Positions 20,760 to 32,624 are shown, numbered from the stretch's first letter. The stretch is DNA of 64,000 nt from Sepiola atlantica (GCA_963556195.1 OY744525.1:53372946-53436945), one strand, 5' to 3'. The notes: a model not told the origin generated them from the sequence alone. Translations and numbers: made by a program.

Positions 20760-21233
20760 ACTAACCAATAAGATATAACACCTATAATATAAATGTAAAC
20801 AACGAAAACAGATAATTTATCAATAACCAAGAATATATTGTGCATGTTTAGTAATATTACTTACGTATATGAAATTAATTAAAAAGTCAAAAGTGCATTC
20901 TGTATGTGTTGATCTAGAGTTCGACTTTGAATTAAGTATTTGTGTAGCAAAAGACAGGCACCACAGGTTTCACATTATCAAATGGCTCTGAAAGTAACAT
21001 TTTTTAGCCCATTTATTGGTGCACAGGACATTTTGCCTTAAAATATCTTATAGTCTTTTTACCATTTGAAACTTTTCCATACTCGGAAATTGTCTAATTT
21101 TTTGTATATTATAGACTAGACCCAACCTAACATAAAACCACCAAAAAACAAAATGTTGCAATTTTTTAGGTAGGGATACTCTGGCAGTATATTGACTCGT
21201 CTAATTATGGGTATATGATATTGGTTACTTATG
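20760..21233. other. No recognisable feature
   Basis: A+T-rich sequence without coding or repeat signals. Confidence 0.5.
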
Positions 21234-21322
21234 GGTACTTATCCAGATTAGGACCCAAGCTAACCCTTACACTAACCGATGCCAAGTCGATTTTAGCTTG
21301 GGTCCTAATCTGGATAAGTACC
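21234..21322. repeat. Perfect 30-bp inverted repeat
   Basis: Arms 21234-21263 and 21293-21322 are exact reverse complements (core ATCCAGATTAGGACCCAAGC) around a 29-nt loop. As RNA this would be a very stable hairpin. Confidence 0.9.
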
Positions 21323-21338
21323 TACTTATGTTTAATTT

Positions 21339-21971
21339 TTACGTTAGAATTGAGAATTGTTTTGTGTGAATAAAACTTTCCTGATTGAGCATTATAAACG
21401 AACGGTATGAATTTTGTTCAGCATTACCTAGAAATTTGACAGAAGTATTAATTTTTTCTTTAAACCAGTTAAAATATATACGATGATGTTTAGCATGTGA
21501 ACTTTGATGAAAATAAAACGAAAGATTTGGTATATAATTTCGGTTTTGCGCAGGGGTTCCTTGAGACATGTAGACCATTGTAGATGAGGACCATTTTCTT
21601 GCCAAAACGTATATGTCTGATGAGATTGCCGAACCAAGATATTGAGGATGAAACAGAAATGGTACCACAAGACGCAAACAAAAGATTATTGACACCTCAG
21701 TCATGCTGTTGTCTATAAAAATAATCAGTTTAGGTTTAACAAGGTTTCCAGAGAAGCAACAAGCGAAATTCACAAAGTGACAGAAGACTACATAACAGAA
21801 CTTGCTACTTTCAGTAATGGGTAATTTATTTTTTATGTGAAAAAAAATGTTGGTGTTTTTCAAATTTGATGTATGCGATATTATGTATCTCTGACAAATA
21901 AGGGATAAAATATATCCTATCGTATGAGCTAAAATAAAAAAAAGAGGAAGACCTGAAATTAAACGTTTCAC
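21339..21971 (-). other. Long unexplained open frame (210 residues)
   Basis: The frame is open for 633 bp in AT-rich sequence and encodes a hydrophobic N-terminal part (GLPLFFILAHTIGYILSL) and a His/Tyr-rich C-terminal half. I recognise no domain. Just upstream on minus is CTTGAAAAAGCCC, then TTTGGGTGAAACGT, a phrase echoed near 61950, so the frame may be antisense or leader sequence of a repeat. I do not claim a gene. Confidence 0.2.
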
Positions 21972-22324
21972 CCAAATGTTATGTGGGCTTTTTCAAGAGT
22001 GAAAGCTAATCTCATCTAAAAGTAAAGGCATTACTCATCTAATATGGTGGACTTAATATAAAGTTTTAAGTTGTCTTTCAGAAAAAAAAAATCAAAATTG
22101 AAAACTCTAGTGAATAAAATACTAAATAAATCTTTGTCCTATTATAAAATCAAATTATTACAGCCACATATTAATGATTCGGATTATTTAACGTAAATAA
22201 AAAATATTTTAGTTTCAGTGTTAATCATTTACCAATAAAAATTGTATATATATTTTTTTAGCTGGCTGTATTTATTTAGTAAAACTCATTTATTTAGATT
22301 ACAAATTTACTTGTATTTATTGTG

Positions 22325-22720
22325 TTGTTCTCATCTAGGATGTTATTCTCACAACGTTTTGGCTGATGTAACCTCCGGCCTTCTTCAGGTACCTCTTGTC
22401 AAATTCAGTAATTTTTATGTCGAATTTCAAACAGAACCCTTTATTTAATCCACGGGGGCAGCTTGCTCTCATTCATTCCTTCAGCCATGACCGAGTAGAA
22501 GTCTTAAGTAATTCGTAATTGTATTCTTAGTATCGCCCGTACTGAGGATTGAACCTTCAACCTCCAGAAGACTGTCACTTAGAACTGATTATTATTTAGC
22601 ACTTTTATCTGTTGCACCACGAGTCTTTGAGTTTTACAAGATGCACCTGAGAAAGGTCGGAGGTTACATCATCCGAAACGTTGTTAGAAAAATAGTTTGA
22701 ATAATCCAAATAATCAATTC
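22325..22720. mobile_element. Foldback element 2 with tRNA-like internal region
   Basis: The left arm (about 22325-22410) and right arm (about 22640-22720) carry the same ATTCTCACAACGTTT / GATGTAACCTCCGGCC block in opposite orientation. The interior contains the minus-strand B-box-like GGATTGAACC (22550-22559) and matches foldbacks 1 and 3. Confidence 0.65.
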
Positions 22721-22876
22721 TTATCTCAAAAATTCCGAAACACAAATTTACTTACTTATAAAATGATGAAACAACCTTCTGTTAATTGTTTTGACTGAAT
22801 TTCTTTTTCTATTCTTAAGAATATTATCTTCAGATTGAATTTATTTTTTCAATTACTTGTTAAATTTTTAGCAGGG

Positions 22877-23563
22877 TGTGATGATATGGACTGAACCCCA
22901 CCCACAGCCAAGACCCCAGAGAATGTTGAGTTGAGAAATGATTCACAAAAATGAAAAGTGAGAAGGAAGTAAGATAGGTGGGCGATAATGGAGAAGCCGA
23001 CGAATCTATTGAACATCCTAGACTGGATGGCGTCCTGACCATTCGGTGTTAGCTTTTGGGTGGCCAGAGGGCGATGGAGAGAGTGAGTTGATAAGAGAGA
23101 CAGACTGGACATCTAGGATTTCTGGTCGAAAGTAGAAATATTTAGGAGACGAGCAGATTGGACAAATCAGATTAGGGTAGACCTGAGGAGTGAGAGTTCG
23201 GCAGAGTTTTAGATCGAGTCGAGCAGACGATGAGAGGAGGTGACGAGTAGATGATCTCAACTGAACGACAACGATGGTCTCGGCAGACAAATTATCTCAG
23301 GCCTTAGCTGATATACTAGAACAACTCAAAGGTGAATGCTAGCGGCAGGGCCCCAACGACACGCACGCACGCACATACGCCCGTTACCAACGAGTCAAAT
23401 ACTCAATATATATCTCTGTGTTTGTGTTTTTTTTATGTGAGTTTTTTATACTTGCTGTGAATACATGTGAACCAGTGCACGCGTCTTCGCCGATTGCCAA
23501 GATGAGAGACGACACGGCCAGAACGAGAAGATGAAGACGAAGAGAAAACCACAGCACAAACGT
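22877..23563 (+). mobile_element. LTR-like repeat, copy 2 (uninterrupted)
   Basis: It aligns with 12404-13490 along its length, minus the foldback. Shared blocks include CAGCCAAGACC, TTCTGGT(C)GAAAGTAGA, the GGGCCCCAACGACAC region and the 3' GTTGGGGGTCGACAA. It ends just before TGGGGGTCG. No internal retrotransposon genes follow. Confidence 0.5.
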
Positions 23564-23599
23564 TGGGGGTCGACAATTGTCAGGGACCGGTATGGTTTC

Positions 23600-23946
23600 A
23601 CAAGGGTCGGTGTTTATTTTGTTCAATTAGTTTAATGTCAAATGGAGCTTCCACTTGATTTTTTGACTGATCATTAGCAACAAAAAAAATGAAAAAGTGA
23701 ACAGTAACTTTGATTCTTTTCTAGGACAGTGGATTATCCAAGAAATATTGTTTATCTTCTGTTTAGGAGCCTAAATGAACTGTGATAATCAACTTTGGAC
23801 TAAACACTTTAAACCTAGCCAGAAATTACTTTTGAATTGATATTTTAAAGGCTTCCAAATCACATTCGAATTTCTCACATCAACGTAAACATCATATTGG
23901 GCATGTTTGTTTTCTATATCTATCTCTATATAAGGTTTGGTGTATG

Positions 23947-23996
<50 letters not shown>

Positions 23997-25069
23997 ATCC
24001 AAATTGTAAACAGGGGACGTATCCTTGGTATTTGTTGACAAAATGGTATTCGTTCAATAAATCTGACAGTTTTTTTCTTTGTAGGTGAAGTATACCTCCA
24101 AACAAAGGCTATAGATTTTTTAAAGAAAAAAACGAAAATAAGATTTAGGAAATAAATTAAAACGAAATTAGTGGCCATCTTGCATAGACGCATTTTATTT
24201 TTTTATGTTCCTAAATTATATGCGTATTATATTCTCGTGATCCTTTGTTCTTAAATGTCTGTGAATAGGAAAAAATCGAGAAGTGAAGATGAAAAATAAC
24301 AATGTAGAAAAATATTCAATGTGACACAAGAATGTAATTGTTGTTTTGATATGAATCATATGATGTTAGAATTGTGAAGAAAATTCAATAAGTTCTTTTA
24401 ATATGAAAAATGTAAGATAATTCTGATGATTTTGTGGTTTTTGTAATGGTAAACCGCTATTCCTGTATTCTATCATTCCAACATATGTTCCGAAAGGAGA
24501 AAGTATACTTGAAGGGAGCGACTTGTATTTAGATTTAAAATCTAGTGTATCATATAGGCAATTGAAAAAAGGAAAATATGAAATAATAGCGGTGATTTGG
24601 CAAAACGGTCACTCTATTAAGAACAGTCCCTGGTGACACTGAGGGCTGTGGGAGTAAATAAAAGTGTGAGAGCGAAATTACCTCCGACCTCCTATGTGAA
24701 TGACTGTGTGAGGAGAAGCGGCATAAGTGGAAAAAAATGTAAGAAAATTCAAAAGACAACAAAACAAAACGATATTTTTTGAAAACACGCTTCAGAAATT
24801 GGTGTAGGTGGTTGGCGGAATGGATTAGCATATAAACGTTTTGGTTCGAAAGCTATAATGGTCAATGAAATATGGGGAACAATTAACTTTACTTTATATA
24901 GAAGATTATACCATAGAGTTTATTAAATCAATAAATCTAAAATGAAATTCGATTTACTACTTCATTAGATTAGCATTAAAACAAGAAGGAATAAATATTC
25001 AGTTCTGTCTTAGGTGTCCAAAATATGCCCCTCACCTCTCCCACATTTATCATTTGGTTTCACACTTTC
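23600..25069. other. No recognisable gene; (TA)n and a weak tRNA-like site
   Basis: (TA)n lies at 23950-23985. At 24805-24855 a tRNA-like A box (TGGCGGAATGG, 24813-24823) and B box (GGTTCGAA, 24843-24850) are only 19 nt apart, too close for a tRNA gene, and no acceptor stem forms. It is probably a decayed SINE. Confidence 0.4.
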
Positions 25070-25445
25070 TTTGTTGCAAAAGAGTTGAGGACATGCGTGG
25101 CATAGAGAGAAATGTTATAGGAATGATACGATGGATATATAATGTGAGTCTCACACAGGCTTAGATCTGATGACATCAGAGGAAGATTAAATCTGGACAG
25201 TATAGGGAGATGGTTTGGTCACATTGAAAGAATGTATGCTAGTGCTTGGGTTAGTAAATGTAGAACAGTTGAGGTAGCAGGGTCAGTTGGCAGGGGAAGG
25301 CCAAGGAAATGATAAGGATGGATTTGAGAGAAAGAGGGATAAATAAAGACCTGGTCAGAGATAAGTTAGTTTGGAAGTCAATTAAAGCCGTCCAACACAT
25401 GCCAGTATACATTAAACCGAATATGATGATAATGTATATGTCCGT
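25070..25445 (+). mobile_element. LINE-C 3' end
   Basis: Broken plus-strand phrases correspond to the C-terminus of an RTE-like LINE (SGRGRPRK-type block, DLRERGI, DLV, IKAVQHMP). They end in an ATG-rich tail at 25425-25435. Sequence matches 31330-31500, 39810-40180 and 53480-54540. Confidence 0.75.
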
Positions 25446-25519
25446 GTGCCGATAACACAATTTAGTAAGGAACATAGTTAGTCACCCATCATGATATCAA
25501 AATATCTGTAGGATCAACG

Positions 25520-25705
25520 GCCATCTTGAACGTTTATGATTCTACCACAATGAAGAAAAACTTTCCTTTCTTCCTTAGTGTACTCAGCGTCAAAATCTCT
25601 ACAAACAGAGCTTCTTCACAAGGGTTTCTATCTGTTGAACACATTGCCGCAGGACTGCTTCCCGGTTATAACTTGGTCATCTTCAAAGCCAATGTCAACA
25701 GATTC
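25520..25705 (+). mobile_element. LINE-E family, 5' part of a copy split by Merlin
   Basis: The CTTTCCTTTCTTCCTTAGTG-type block, the LPQDCFPVIT-like coding phrase and AATGTCAACAGATTC match other LINE-E ends. The element resumes at 27267 after the Merlin insertion. Confidence 0.7.
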
Positions 25706-27266
25706 GTTTAGATATTGACCCTAATTTCCGTGACTGCCCGGCAGCAGCAAGCCGACAGCTAACGAAAGCGTCCGAGACCTTCCGAAATCGAAAACGAGGC
25801 TGGCAGACGATATTGATTTGAAGGAGAGACGCTTGGCACTTGTAGAAAATGAATTTTGAAGTGTTGTGTTGTACAATTGCCTCTCCGGAGCAGTGCATTA
25901 ACTTTTGCCAGCAGAAAGCTCTGCTGGCAAAGGTTATGCGATGTATGCGATGCGGCCGACTTTGCCGGCTAGTACCGCGAAAGAATGTGACGGAGAAATA
26001 TGCTTGGAGATGCCCCACCCAGGAATGCCGGGCTTGGATTTCGTTGCGATCGGGGACGTTTTTTTCGCGGTCAAAACTCGCAATATCAACAATTTTAAAG
26101 ATGATCTACCTGTGGTCCCAGGATATGGCGACCGGGAAAAACTTATTAAAGGAATGCGGCGTACTGTCTAGAGCCACGCAAGTGGACTGGAAAAATTTCC
26201 TGCTGGAGGTGTGCATCGAACACCTAGCCCGAAACCCCAGACGACTCGGAGGCCCGGGGCATACGACGGTTGAGATAGACGAGAGTCTGTTCAACCGTAG
26301 GAAAAACAACGTCGGCCGTGTTCTTCAGCCGCTCTGAGTCTTCGGGGGATACGACCCCGCAGAGAAGGAGGGTTTCCTGGTGACGGTACCAAACAGAAAT
26401 GCCGAAACCCTCCTTCCAATAATCAGACAGTACGTCGCCCCTGGGACCACCACGGTCGTCTCCGATTGCTGAAGGGCTTACAGCAGGTTAGGAGAGGAGG
26501 ATGGATATCGCCACCTAACCGTGAATCACGCCCAACATTTCGTGGACCCGACGACGGGGCATGCACTAATCATGTCGAGAGAATGTGGAAGGAAGCGAAG
26601 CAGAGGAACAAGAAAGAATGCGGGACGAGCAGGACCCTGATAGACGGCTATCTGCGGGAATTCATGTGGCGTCAGACTTTCAAAAAAGACCCTTTCGACG
26701 CCATATTATCGCAGATAGCCGTACTTTATCCAGGCGTCGGCGACCAACAATCTTCTGCTCCTCCACCTCCTTCCACATCCTCGGCGACGACCCCATCCTC
26801 CTCTTCTACCTGTATTTCGCTAAGCCCCCCTCCAAAAACAAAAAACAAGCCCTTACCCCTCCAGCTAAAATAATGAAAAAACAAAAAACAATGCGTAATT
26901 GCAAAAAAAAAAAATGGTTTACAAAAGTTACAAAAAAAAAACAGTTTCTATTATTTTCGTGTTTTAAAGTTAAAAAAAAACAGTTTATTTCAGTTTAAAA
27001 AAAAAAATGGTTTAAAAAGTTAGCGTTTCTAAAAAAAGTTCTTACAAAAATGGTTAAAAAATAATAATAATAAAAAAGTTTATTTATTTCAGCTATGGGT
27101 TTGTTCATTTATTTCATTTTTTGTATAAAAATATATGCATTTCTTTTTCGTATATTCATCGTCTTACATTGTTGTCGTCTGCCGACTCGGCAGGTCTCGG
27201 ACGCTTCCGTTAGCTGTCGGCTTGCTGCTGCCGGGCAGTCACGGAAATTAGGGTCAATATCTAAAC
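25706..27266 (+). mobile_element. Merlin DNA transposon with long terminal inverted repeats
   Basis: The terminal inverted repeats are about 77 bp (25706-25783 and about 27189-27266), start GTTTAGATATTGACCC and differ at two or so positions. They enclose one broken transposase gene. Merlin elements are the eukaryotic relatives of IS1016/ISXO2-type insertion sequences and usually make 8-9-bp duplications; none is evident here. After the transposase there is about 300 bp of A-rich filler. Flanks on both sides are LINE-E, which makes the insertion younger than that LINE. Confidence 0.85.
25849..26873 (+). pseudogene. Merlin (ISXO2-like) transposase, disrupted
   Basis: The N-terminal part has zinc-ligand pairs (C32xxC35, C54, C60) and a helix-turn-helix-like stretch (YLWSQDMATGKNLLKECG). 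The DDE-type core follows: TVEIDESLF (first Asp, residue 144), then VVSDC (second Asp) and NHVERMWKEAK (Glu). Two in-frame TGA codons (26335-26337 and 26470-26472) replace conserved tryptophans, and one frameshift lies near 26555. After that the product continues through GYLREFMWRQ to a proline/serine-rich tail. All catalytic acids are still encoded, so inactivation is recent. A DNA-cutting transposase is the only reasonable identity. Confidence 0.85.
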
Positions 27267-27375
27267 AAGTACCTAGAACTCTTCCCACAAGTATTTGAAC
27301 TCGGTCTTGACAATCATTCAATTTCCTTAACTCGAGTGGCATCTGGCCTTGATAAGTGGTGACCATTTAATAATA
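27267..27375 (+). mobile_element. LINE-E family, 3' part after the Merlin insertion
   Basis: CTTAACTCGAGTGGC, then CTGGCCTTGATAAGTGGTGA, matches the LINE-E terminal signature seen near 55670 and 57130. Confidence 0.65.
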
Positions 27376-27799
27376 TAAAAAAATATATCAATATGTTTGG
27401 CAGTGCAAGATAGGTGGTCTTGAAGTTAATAGTAATAATAAAGAGAAGAAGAGAAGGAGGGGAAAATAAATAAATACATCAAAATAACATAAAATGCTTT
27501 TTTCTTATTTTTATTTAACGTGTTGGCAAGTTCTTTCAAAGAGTCTTTCCAAAGAGTCTGTTCCATGGACAGGTTTTGGTCCAATTTCTATATCAGCTCT
27601 GATTACGTCTTTCCCAGGTCTTAAGTGATCGCTCCCATCCTCAACTACTCAGAGCCACAATGTTGATATATCAATGGATCCGCTTGGCTCACATCTCACA
27701 ACAAACGTAATCTGTGTGAACTTCAGTCAAGTGCTGGTGTAGCATATTCCTACAGATTGTCATCATCTTCTCTGTCGACAGAAACAGATGCTTTTTTGT
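27376..27799. other. No recognisable feature
   Basis: Purine-rich sequence to 27480, then ordinary AT sequence without a recognisable frame. Confidence 0.5.
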
Positions 27800-28620
27800 A
27801 CTAATGGTTCATTACTTACCAAGGACAAAAGCCACTGGAGGATAAGGGTTATTGAGATTTCAATTTGATGATGGAAAAATACTATGAAAGGATTGAGAAC
27901 TATGATTAATTAACAGGACGACCCAAAAGGCATTTGTTGACATTGGACTTGAAAACGACTATGTTGTAGTCTGCAGGGACACATTCCAACAGTAACGTGT
28001 TCCACAAGTGGGAAGATCTTGGAAAGAAACTCTGTTCATGGAAGTTTGTTTGATTTTAGGTACACAGAGGAAGAAATGAGATTTCTTTGCAATTTTTGAA
28101 GCAAGACGATTTCTTGTTGAGAAGGTCTTATGGGGGAGTGCGGACAGAGCTTGAAGCTCAGTCGAGCACCTACCATAGAAATACCGATAGTGTAGGGAAA
28201 GACTAGTAACATCTCTTCACTGAGAAAGTCGCTTGACACCCTTCATCTGCGTCTGTTGTCAGATGCAGATCTGCATGGAAATCATTTTGAGGGTTCATAC
28301 CAACCCTTTGAAACATGAGGCAGGTTGCTTAATGCCTGTGTGTTCTCCCACCAGATTGTAGTCGATTTTGTACTCTCTGAAAGCAAAAAAAAGTGCTCTG
28401 AGCAGCACCTCCCCAGATGTGGCAGCAATATTCCATCTTGGATCAAATCGTACTCTTATACAGGTAGGAGATTGCATCAGGAGTCAGGTACCTTCTGGAG
28501 CGGTAGAATGATCCAATCATTTTTTCAGCAACTCTCTGACACATCAGTAGAAGCTCAGTGTACAGTGGTGTCTCTCTATAATCATGGCAGTAGCCACTAT
28601 CGTCAAGATGTTCCAATGCA
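27800..28620 (-). mobile_element. LINE-E family, longer minus-strand copy
   Basis: On minus it contains the post-RT phrase RFDPRWNIAATSGEV (a degenerate version of the ...EYCCHIWGGA block), GAACACACAGGCATTAAGCA, and the C-terminal blocks seen in other LINE-E copies. It ends at AACCCTTATCCTCCAGTGGC near 27850. Frames are broken. Confidence 0.65.
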
Positions 28621-29060
28621 GTGAAAGCGGCGATTATCCAGGCATGAACAAATCAGTAGGATCTACGGAGATCATGGAGAGAAACTGAACCGATTAGCTG
28701 AGGAATCCTTCACAAGACAGCAACAAGTCACCCTCAGAAGTAGTCACCACCTAGACCTCACATACTGGTTGGAGAAGATCAAGTGTGCAGAAAGTGAGGA
28801 GTTGGAGAGGAGACAGCCGAACATGTCTACAACTGTTTTCAGATCTATTGACTGCCGTAAAAATCACACCCACCAGACTCTCTGGCCAATGATCACTCTT
28901 CATCCTTCGGATATGCGAAAAGTGGACCTCCACTTTCGACCTGCAAGACGTCTCTCAATGAGCAGCAAGAACATAAAGAACCCCCCACTCATCTCTTTGC
29001 TCAACAACAACAACAACAACAACCAGAACAGAAACAGAGTTCCCCTTCTTTGCTTGTAAT
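28621..29060 (+). mobile_element. LINE-type C-terminal fragment with CAA-repeat tail
   Basis: Broken phrases (LTYWLEKIK; CRK, then GVGEETAEHVYNCF) match the Cys/His C-terminal motif of LINE proteins (C-x2-C-G...E-T-x-E-H). A (CAA)n run is at 29005-29023. The family was not determined. Confidence 0.45.
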
Positions 29061-29139
29061 GATAGCAGCAGCCGTATTCCTCTCTTCTCTGGTAGATCTG
29101 ATAATGGATAAACATAAAATTTTAAAAACTCCAACAACC

Positions 29140-30470
29140 AATGGTTCATGTTCTTTGTTGCTTTATTCTTTTAAAGCGTTACGTTAGATTCCTTTCGCTT
29201 ACTCTCTGTAGGGGTGAATGAAGAAATAGCTTCAGAAAACGTTCGAACACTGTCAGCCCACAGGCCAAAAGAGGCAGATCGTTCTCTCTTCGCCATGTCT
29301 CTTTTCAGAGTTCCTGTTCATGACGTCATATCTTGCCATGTAATCCTAAAACGTTAAACTTCTAATTGGATAATAGCGCAGAGAATTTCTTCAGATTATC
29401 AATCTTCTTCATCGACAGAAATAGCTGTTAGTCTCTTTCATTGACACATAGTAGATAGCTCAATAAATAGTGACGTCTAGTTGTAAAGATGATTCTAATG
29501 GTGATGCAGCAGCCGAAGTTTCTGTGTTTTCCTCTCCTCGTAGCTGTAATAATCTAACTGATGTGACTATGTCGGTTATTGAAGTCATGTTGTGAGACAT
29601 AGGACGAATATATAGAAACGGAATTTGAATGAAAAATCTTAGGTATAGATAAAGAATAATATTTATTATAATGTTAACTGAAAGAAGAATTTACTTTTAT
29701 AATGAAGACATTAATTAAAGCCGCTGTGCGACACACGTTCATGGAAATCTGCTCTCTCTTAAATTAATGCAAGGGACGTAACTCTTCTCAAAATATATTT
29801 GAGGCAAGCGAGACAGGGACAAGAGTTACTTCCCTTTATTTTACAAAAATGTTTTTCTCTATTTATTTTTCTAAATAAATCTGTTTTTATCTAACACTAA
29901 CAAAATAAATAACACCAAAAATCTTGTGGTTCAATGGCTTATCTGTGTTTCTTTATTCTTTTAAAGCATTATGTTAGCTTTGCCTCGCTCGCTCCTTGAA
30001 GGGGTGGACCAAAAGACAGCTGCGAAATAGGCCAAGTTATTTACCTCCAGGAGGTTAGACACAAGGTCAAAGTATTTTTATTTACCTCCTCTCTAGGAGG
30101 CTACACACAAGGTCAGGTGTGGTTCGCCAGTGCACTAGGATTAGCGCACTATGACGTACAAAAAATGGATGGGCAGCTCCTTTGGTATTACCCGGTAGGG
30201 GCGCCTCAAAGAGAAGGTAAAGCCTGGGAGGATAGACCTCCTAGAACTGCACAAGACAATACCTCAGACCGGCGGAATCAAGGCCTGAATGCCAAGACGG
30301 TACCGGTCTACAGAGTATAACATCCATCGGAACTGATCTTAGCCAAAATGCCAAGGAAGTATAAACAGGCCAAAGAGGCAGATCTTTCTGTTCTTCACCA
30401 CGTCTCATTTGACACTTCCAGTCCATGACGTCATTTCCTGACACATACTCCTAATCTCTATCTTGATTTC
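29140..30470 (+). repeat. Dispersed repeat pair, second copy split by a SINE
   Basis: 29150-29345 and 29945-30010 plus 30366-30445 share TTTATTCTTTTAAAGC, GTTAG, ACAGGCCAAA, GAGGCAGATC and a CATGACGTCAT block. In the second copy the two halves are separated by the SINE at 30037-30365. Confidence 0.6.
30037..30365 (-). mobile_element. SINE copy (same family as 3360), U2-like head
   Basis: Read on minus, the head CTTGGCATTTTGGCTAAGAT (30355-30336) resembles the U2 snRNA 5' end. The body shares GCGCTAATCCTAGTGCACT and CCTACCGGG with the 3360 copy, and the tail is duplicated (CTTGTGTGTAGCCTCC and CTTGTGTCTAACCTCC, each followed by GGTAAATAA). AGGCCAA occurs on both sides and may be the target duplication. 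Confidence 0.6.
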
Positions 30471-30912
30471 TAAATGGAATTTTTCATTCTCTGCTAAATT
30501 TTAACCCGATGTGGAAAATTTCCGATTTTAACCTGAATCTAAATATTTAGTAAAGAGATTATATGGAAACTTTCTGAGATTTCGATACCACATATCCAGT
30601 GGTCCATATCATGTTCATTTCTCCTCGATCACAATTTGCCTTCAATCTTGGATGCCTATCACTCACTATCATACAACCAAACATACTGAACACACAGGCA
30701 TTAAGCAACCTGCCTCATGTTTCAAAGGGTTGGTATGAACCCTCAAAATAATTTCCATGTAGATCTGCATCTGACAACAGATGCAGATGAAGGGTGTCAA
30801 GCGATGGATAACAATCTGCATTATTCGTCTCTTCACTTGATATTTAGAGACGGGATAAATTTCTCAACGTCTTTGTGGAAAGGGAGCCGGGTGTAACTCA
30901 ATTTTTTGTGGT

Positions 30913-30990
30913 ACTTGTAAGTATTGGGTACACTTGTACTTGTAAGTATTGGGTACACTTGTACTTGTAAGTATTGGGTACACAAGAAGT
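30913..30990 (+). repeat. 25-bp tandem repeat, three units
   Basis: TACTTGTAAGTATTGGGTAC plus ACTTG occurs three times without a mismatch except in the last bases. It is a recent duplication. Confidence 0.9.
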
Positions 30991-31520
30991 GCAGTGGAAT
31001 TACTGGTAGGTTGAAAAATGATAACCAGTTTATTTGCAAGAAATGTAAGACAATGGACATTGAATAGAACTCAGATGTGATGAAAATATATTTGGATGGT
31101 GAGGCTATTGAGGTTGTGCAGAAGTTTTGTTACCTTGGTGATACCATTTTAGCATAGTGAGGAGCAGGTGCTAGTGTGATTGCAAGAGTTAGGAATGGAT
31201 GAAGTAAGTTCAGGGAACTTCTGCCATTACTAACCAACAGAGTACTACTACTGCCGACCAAGAGAAGTGTTTATCAGGCTTTGTACACAGTGTGACCATG
31301 TATGAAAGTGAAAACTAGCATATGAGGGTTGATGATATGTGTTGCATGGAGAGAAATGATATGAGCATGATATGATGAATGTATAATTTGAGTGTTAAAA
31401 ACCGGCTTAGTTCTGATGACCTCAGAGGGAGATAAAATCTGGACAGTATAAAGAGTTGTGTGCAGAACAGGAAACTTTGTTGGTTCAGTCACATTGAAAG
31501 AATAGATCGAAGTATTATAT
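30991..31520 (+). mobile_element. LINE-C fragment
   Basis: Matches 15335-15650 and 25080-25200 (VIARVRNG, PLLTNR, then a FGH/HIE-type block with several stops). Confidence 0.75.
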
Positions 31521-31997
31521 GGAAGTATTACTATTATTGAGCATTGAAAGATAGTCTGAAATAGTGTGCACTAGTACAATTGTCTCAGATAGTATAGTTT
31601 TGGCTCCAGACAAATGTGACAGAGTGGACTGCATGAGAAAAAAGGTCCAATGGAATTTAGTAGCAATAGCATTAGTAGAAAGTTTAATCGTAATTTTGCG
31701 AAAAGAACAAAGTGTTTATTTTGACAATATTAAATCTGTAGAGATATGGGTCATAAGGCTGACAAGGCACAGTCGGCTGTTTTGATAAACGAGTGGGTTG
31801 ATAGATACAAGTTAACAGCTAGACGACACCTGCAAAATTGTTTTTTAAGTTTTTTTTTTTTTAAGTAACTTAAAAAATCTAGAAGGTTTTCTTTCTGATT
31901 TTTCATTTTTTTCAATTCGTTTTTTTTCTTCATTTTTTTGTTAAAAACAAATTACTTTCACTTTCATTGCCAGATCCTAAATTAAAACCAATAAAAT
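31521..31997. other. No recognisable feature
   Basis: A+T-rich. The short frames show no motif. Confidence 0.5.
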
Positions 31998-32615
31998 TAC
32001 TCTCTCTCTATATATATATATATATATATGGGATATATATATATGTGTGATATATATATATATGATATATATATGTGATATATATATATGATATATATAT
32101 ATGATATATATATATATGATATATATATATATGATATATATATATGTACATGATATATCTATATAATATATATATATGATATATATATATGATATATATA
32201 TATGATATGTACATGATATATATATTTATATAATATATATGATATATATATATATGATATGTACATGATATATATCTATATAATATATGATATGTATATA
32301 TATATATATGATAAATATGATATATATATGGTATATATATATATGATATATATATATAGTATATATATATGGTATATATATGATATATATATGGTATATA
32401 TAATATATATATGATATATATAATATATATGATATATATAATATATATACAATATACATATGATATATATAATATATATACAATATACATATGATATATA
32501 TAATATATATACAATATACATATGATATATATAATATATATACAATATATATATGATACATATATGATATATATATATATATATATATGATATATGTGAT
32601 ATATATATATATATT
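31998..32615. repeat. TA-rich satellite with GATATA/CATATA higher-order units
   Basis: About 620 bp of alternating purine-pyrimidine sequence built from TATA, GATATA and CATATA. Units of about 55-57 bp (containing ACAATATACATATGATATAT) are repeated three to four times at 32440-32550. Long minus frames here are artefacts of the repeat. Confidence 0.95.
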
Positions 32616-32624
32616 CACCTAGTG

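Larger units (their letters stand above)
28230..30803. repeat. 111-bp inverted repeat pair (arms 28230-28340 and 30693-30803)
   Basis: The two arms are reverse complements at about 97% identity over 111 bp and lie 2.35 kb apart. Each contains its own hairpin (TCTGCATCTG-ACAA-CAGATGCAGA in the right arm). The left arm lies inside LINE-E. The right arm may be a second LINE-E fragment on plus, so the pair may be two insertions and not a transposon frame. Confidence 0.75.

Noticed and set aside
24805..24855. Possible tRNA gene with A and B boxes
   Set aside because: Boxes only 19 nt apart and no acceptor, anticodon or T stems form; more likely SINE remnant.
26466..26873. Separate 135-residue proline-rich gene
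   Set aside because: It is the C-terminal half of the Merlin transposase read after a frameshift.
30903..30990. Possible CRISPR-like array (25-bp repeated units)
   Set aside because: Units are directly adjacent with no spacers, and the genome is eukaryotic.
32008..32618. Three long tyrosine/isoleucine-rich minus-strand open frames
   Set aside because: They are translations of the TATA/CATATA satellite; no codon structure or homology.
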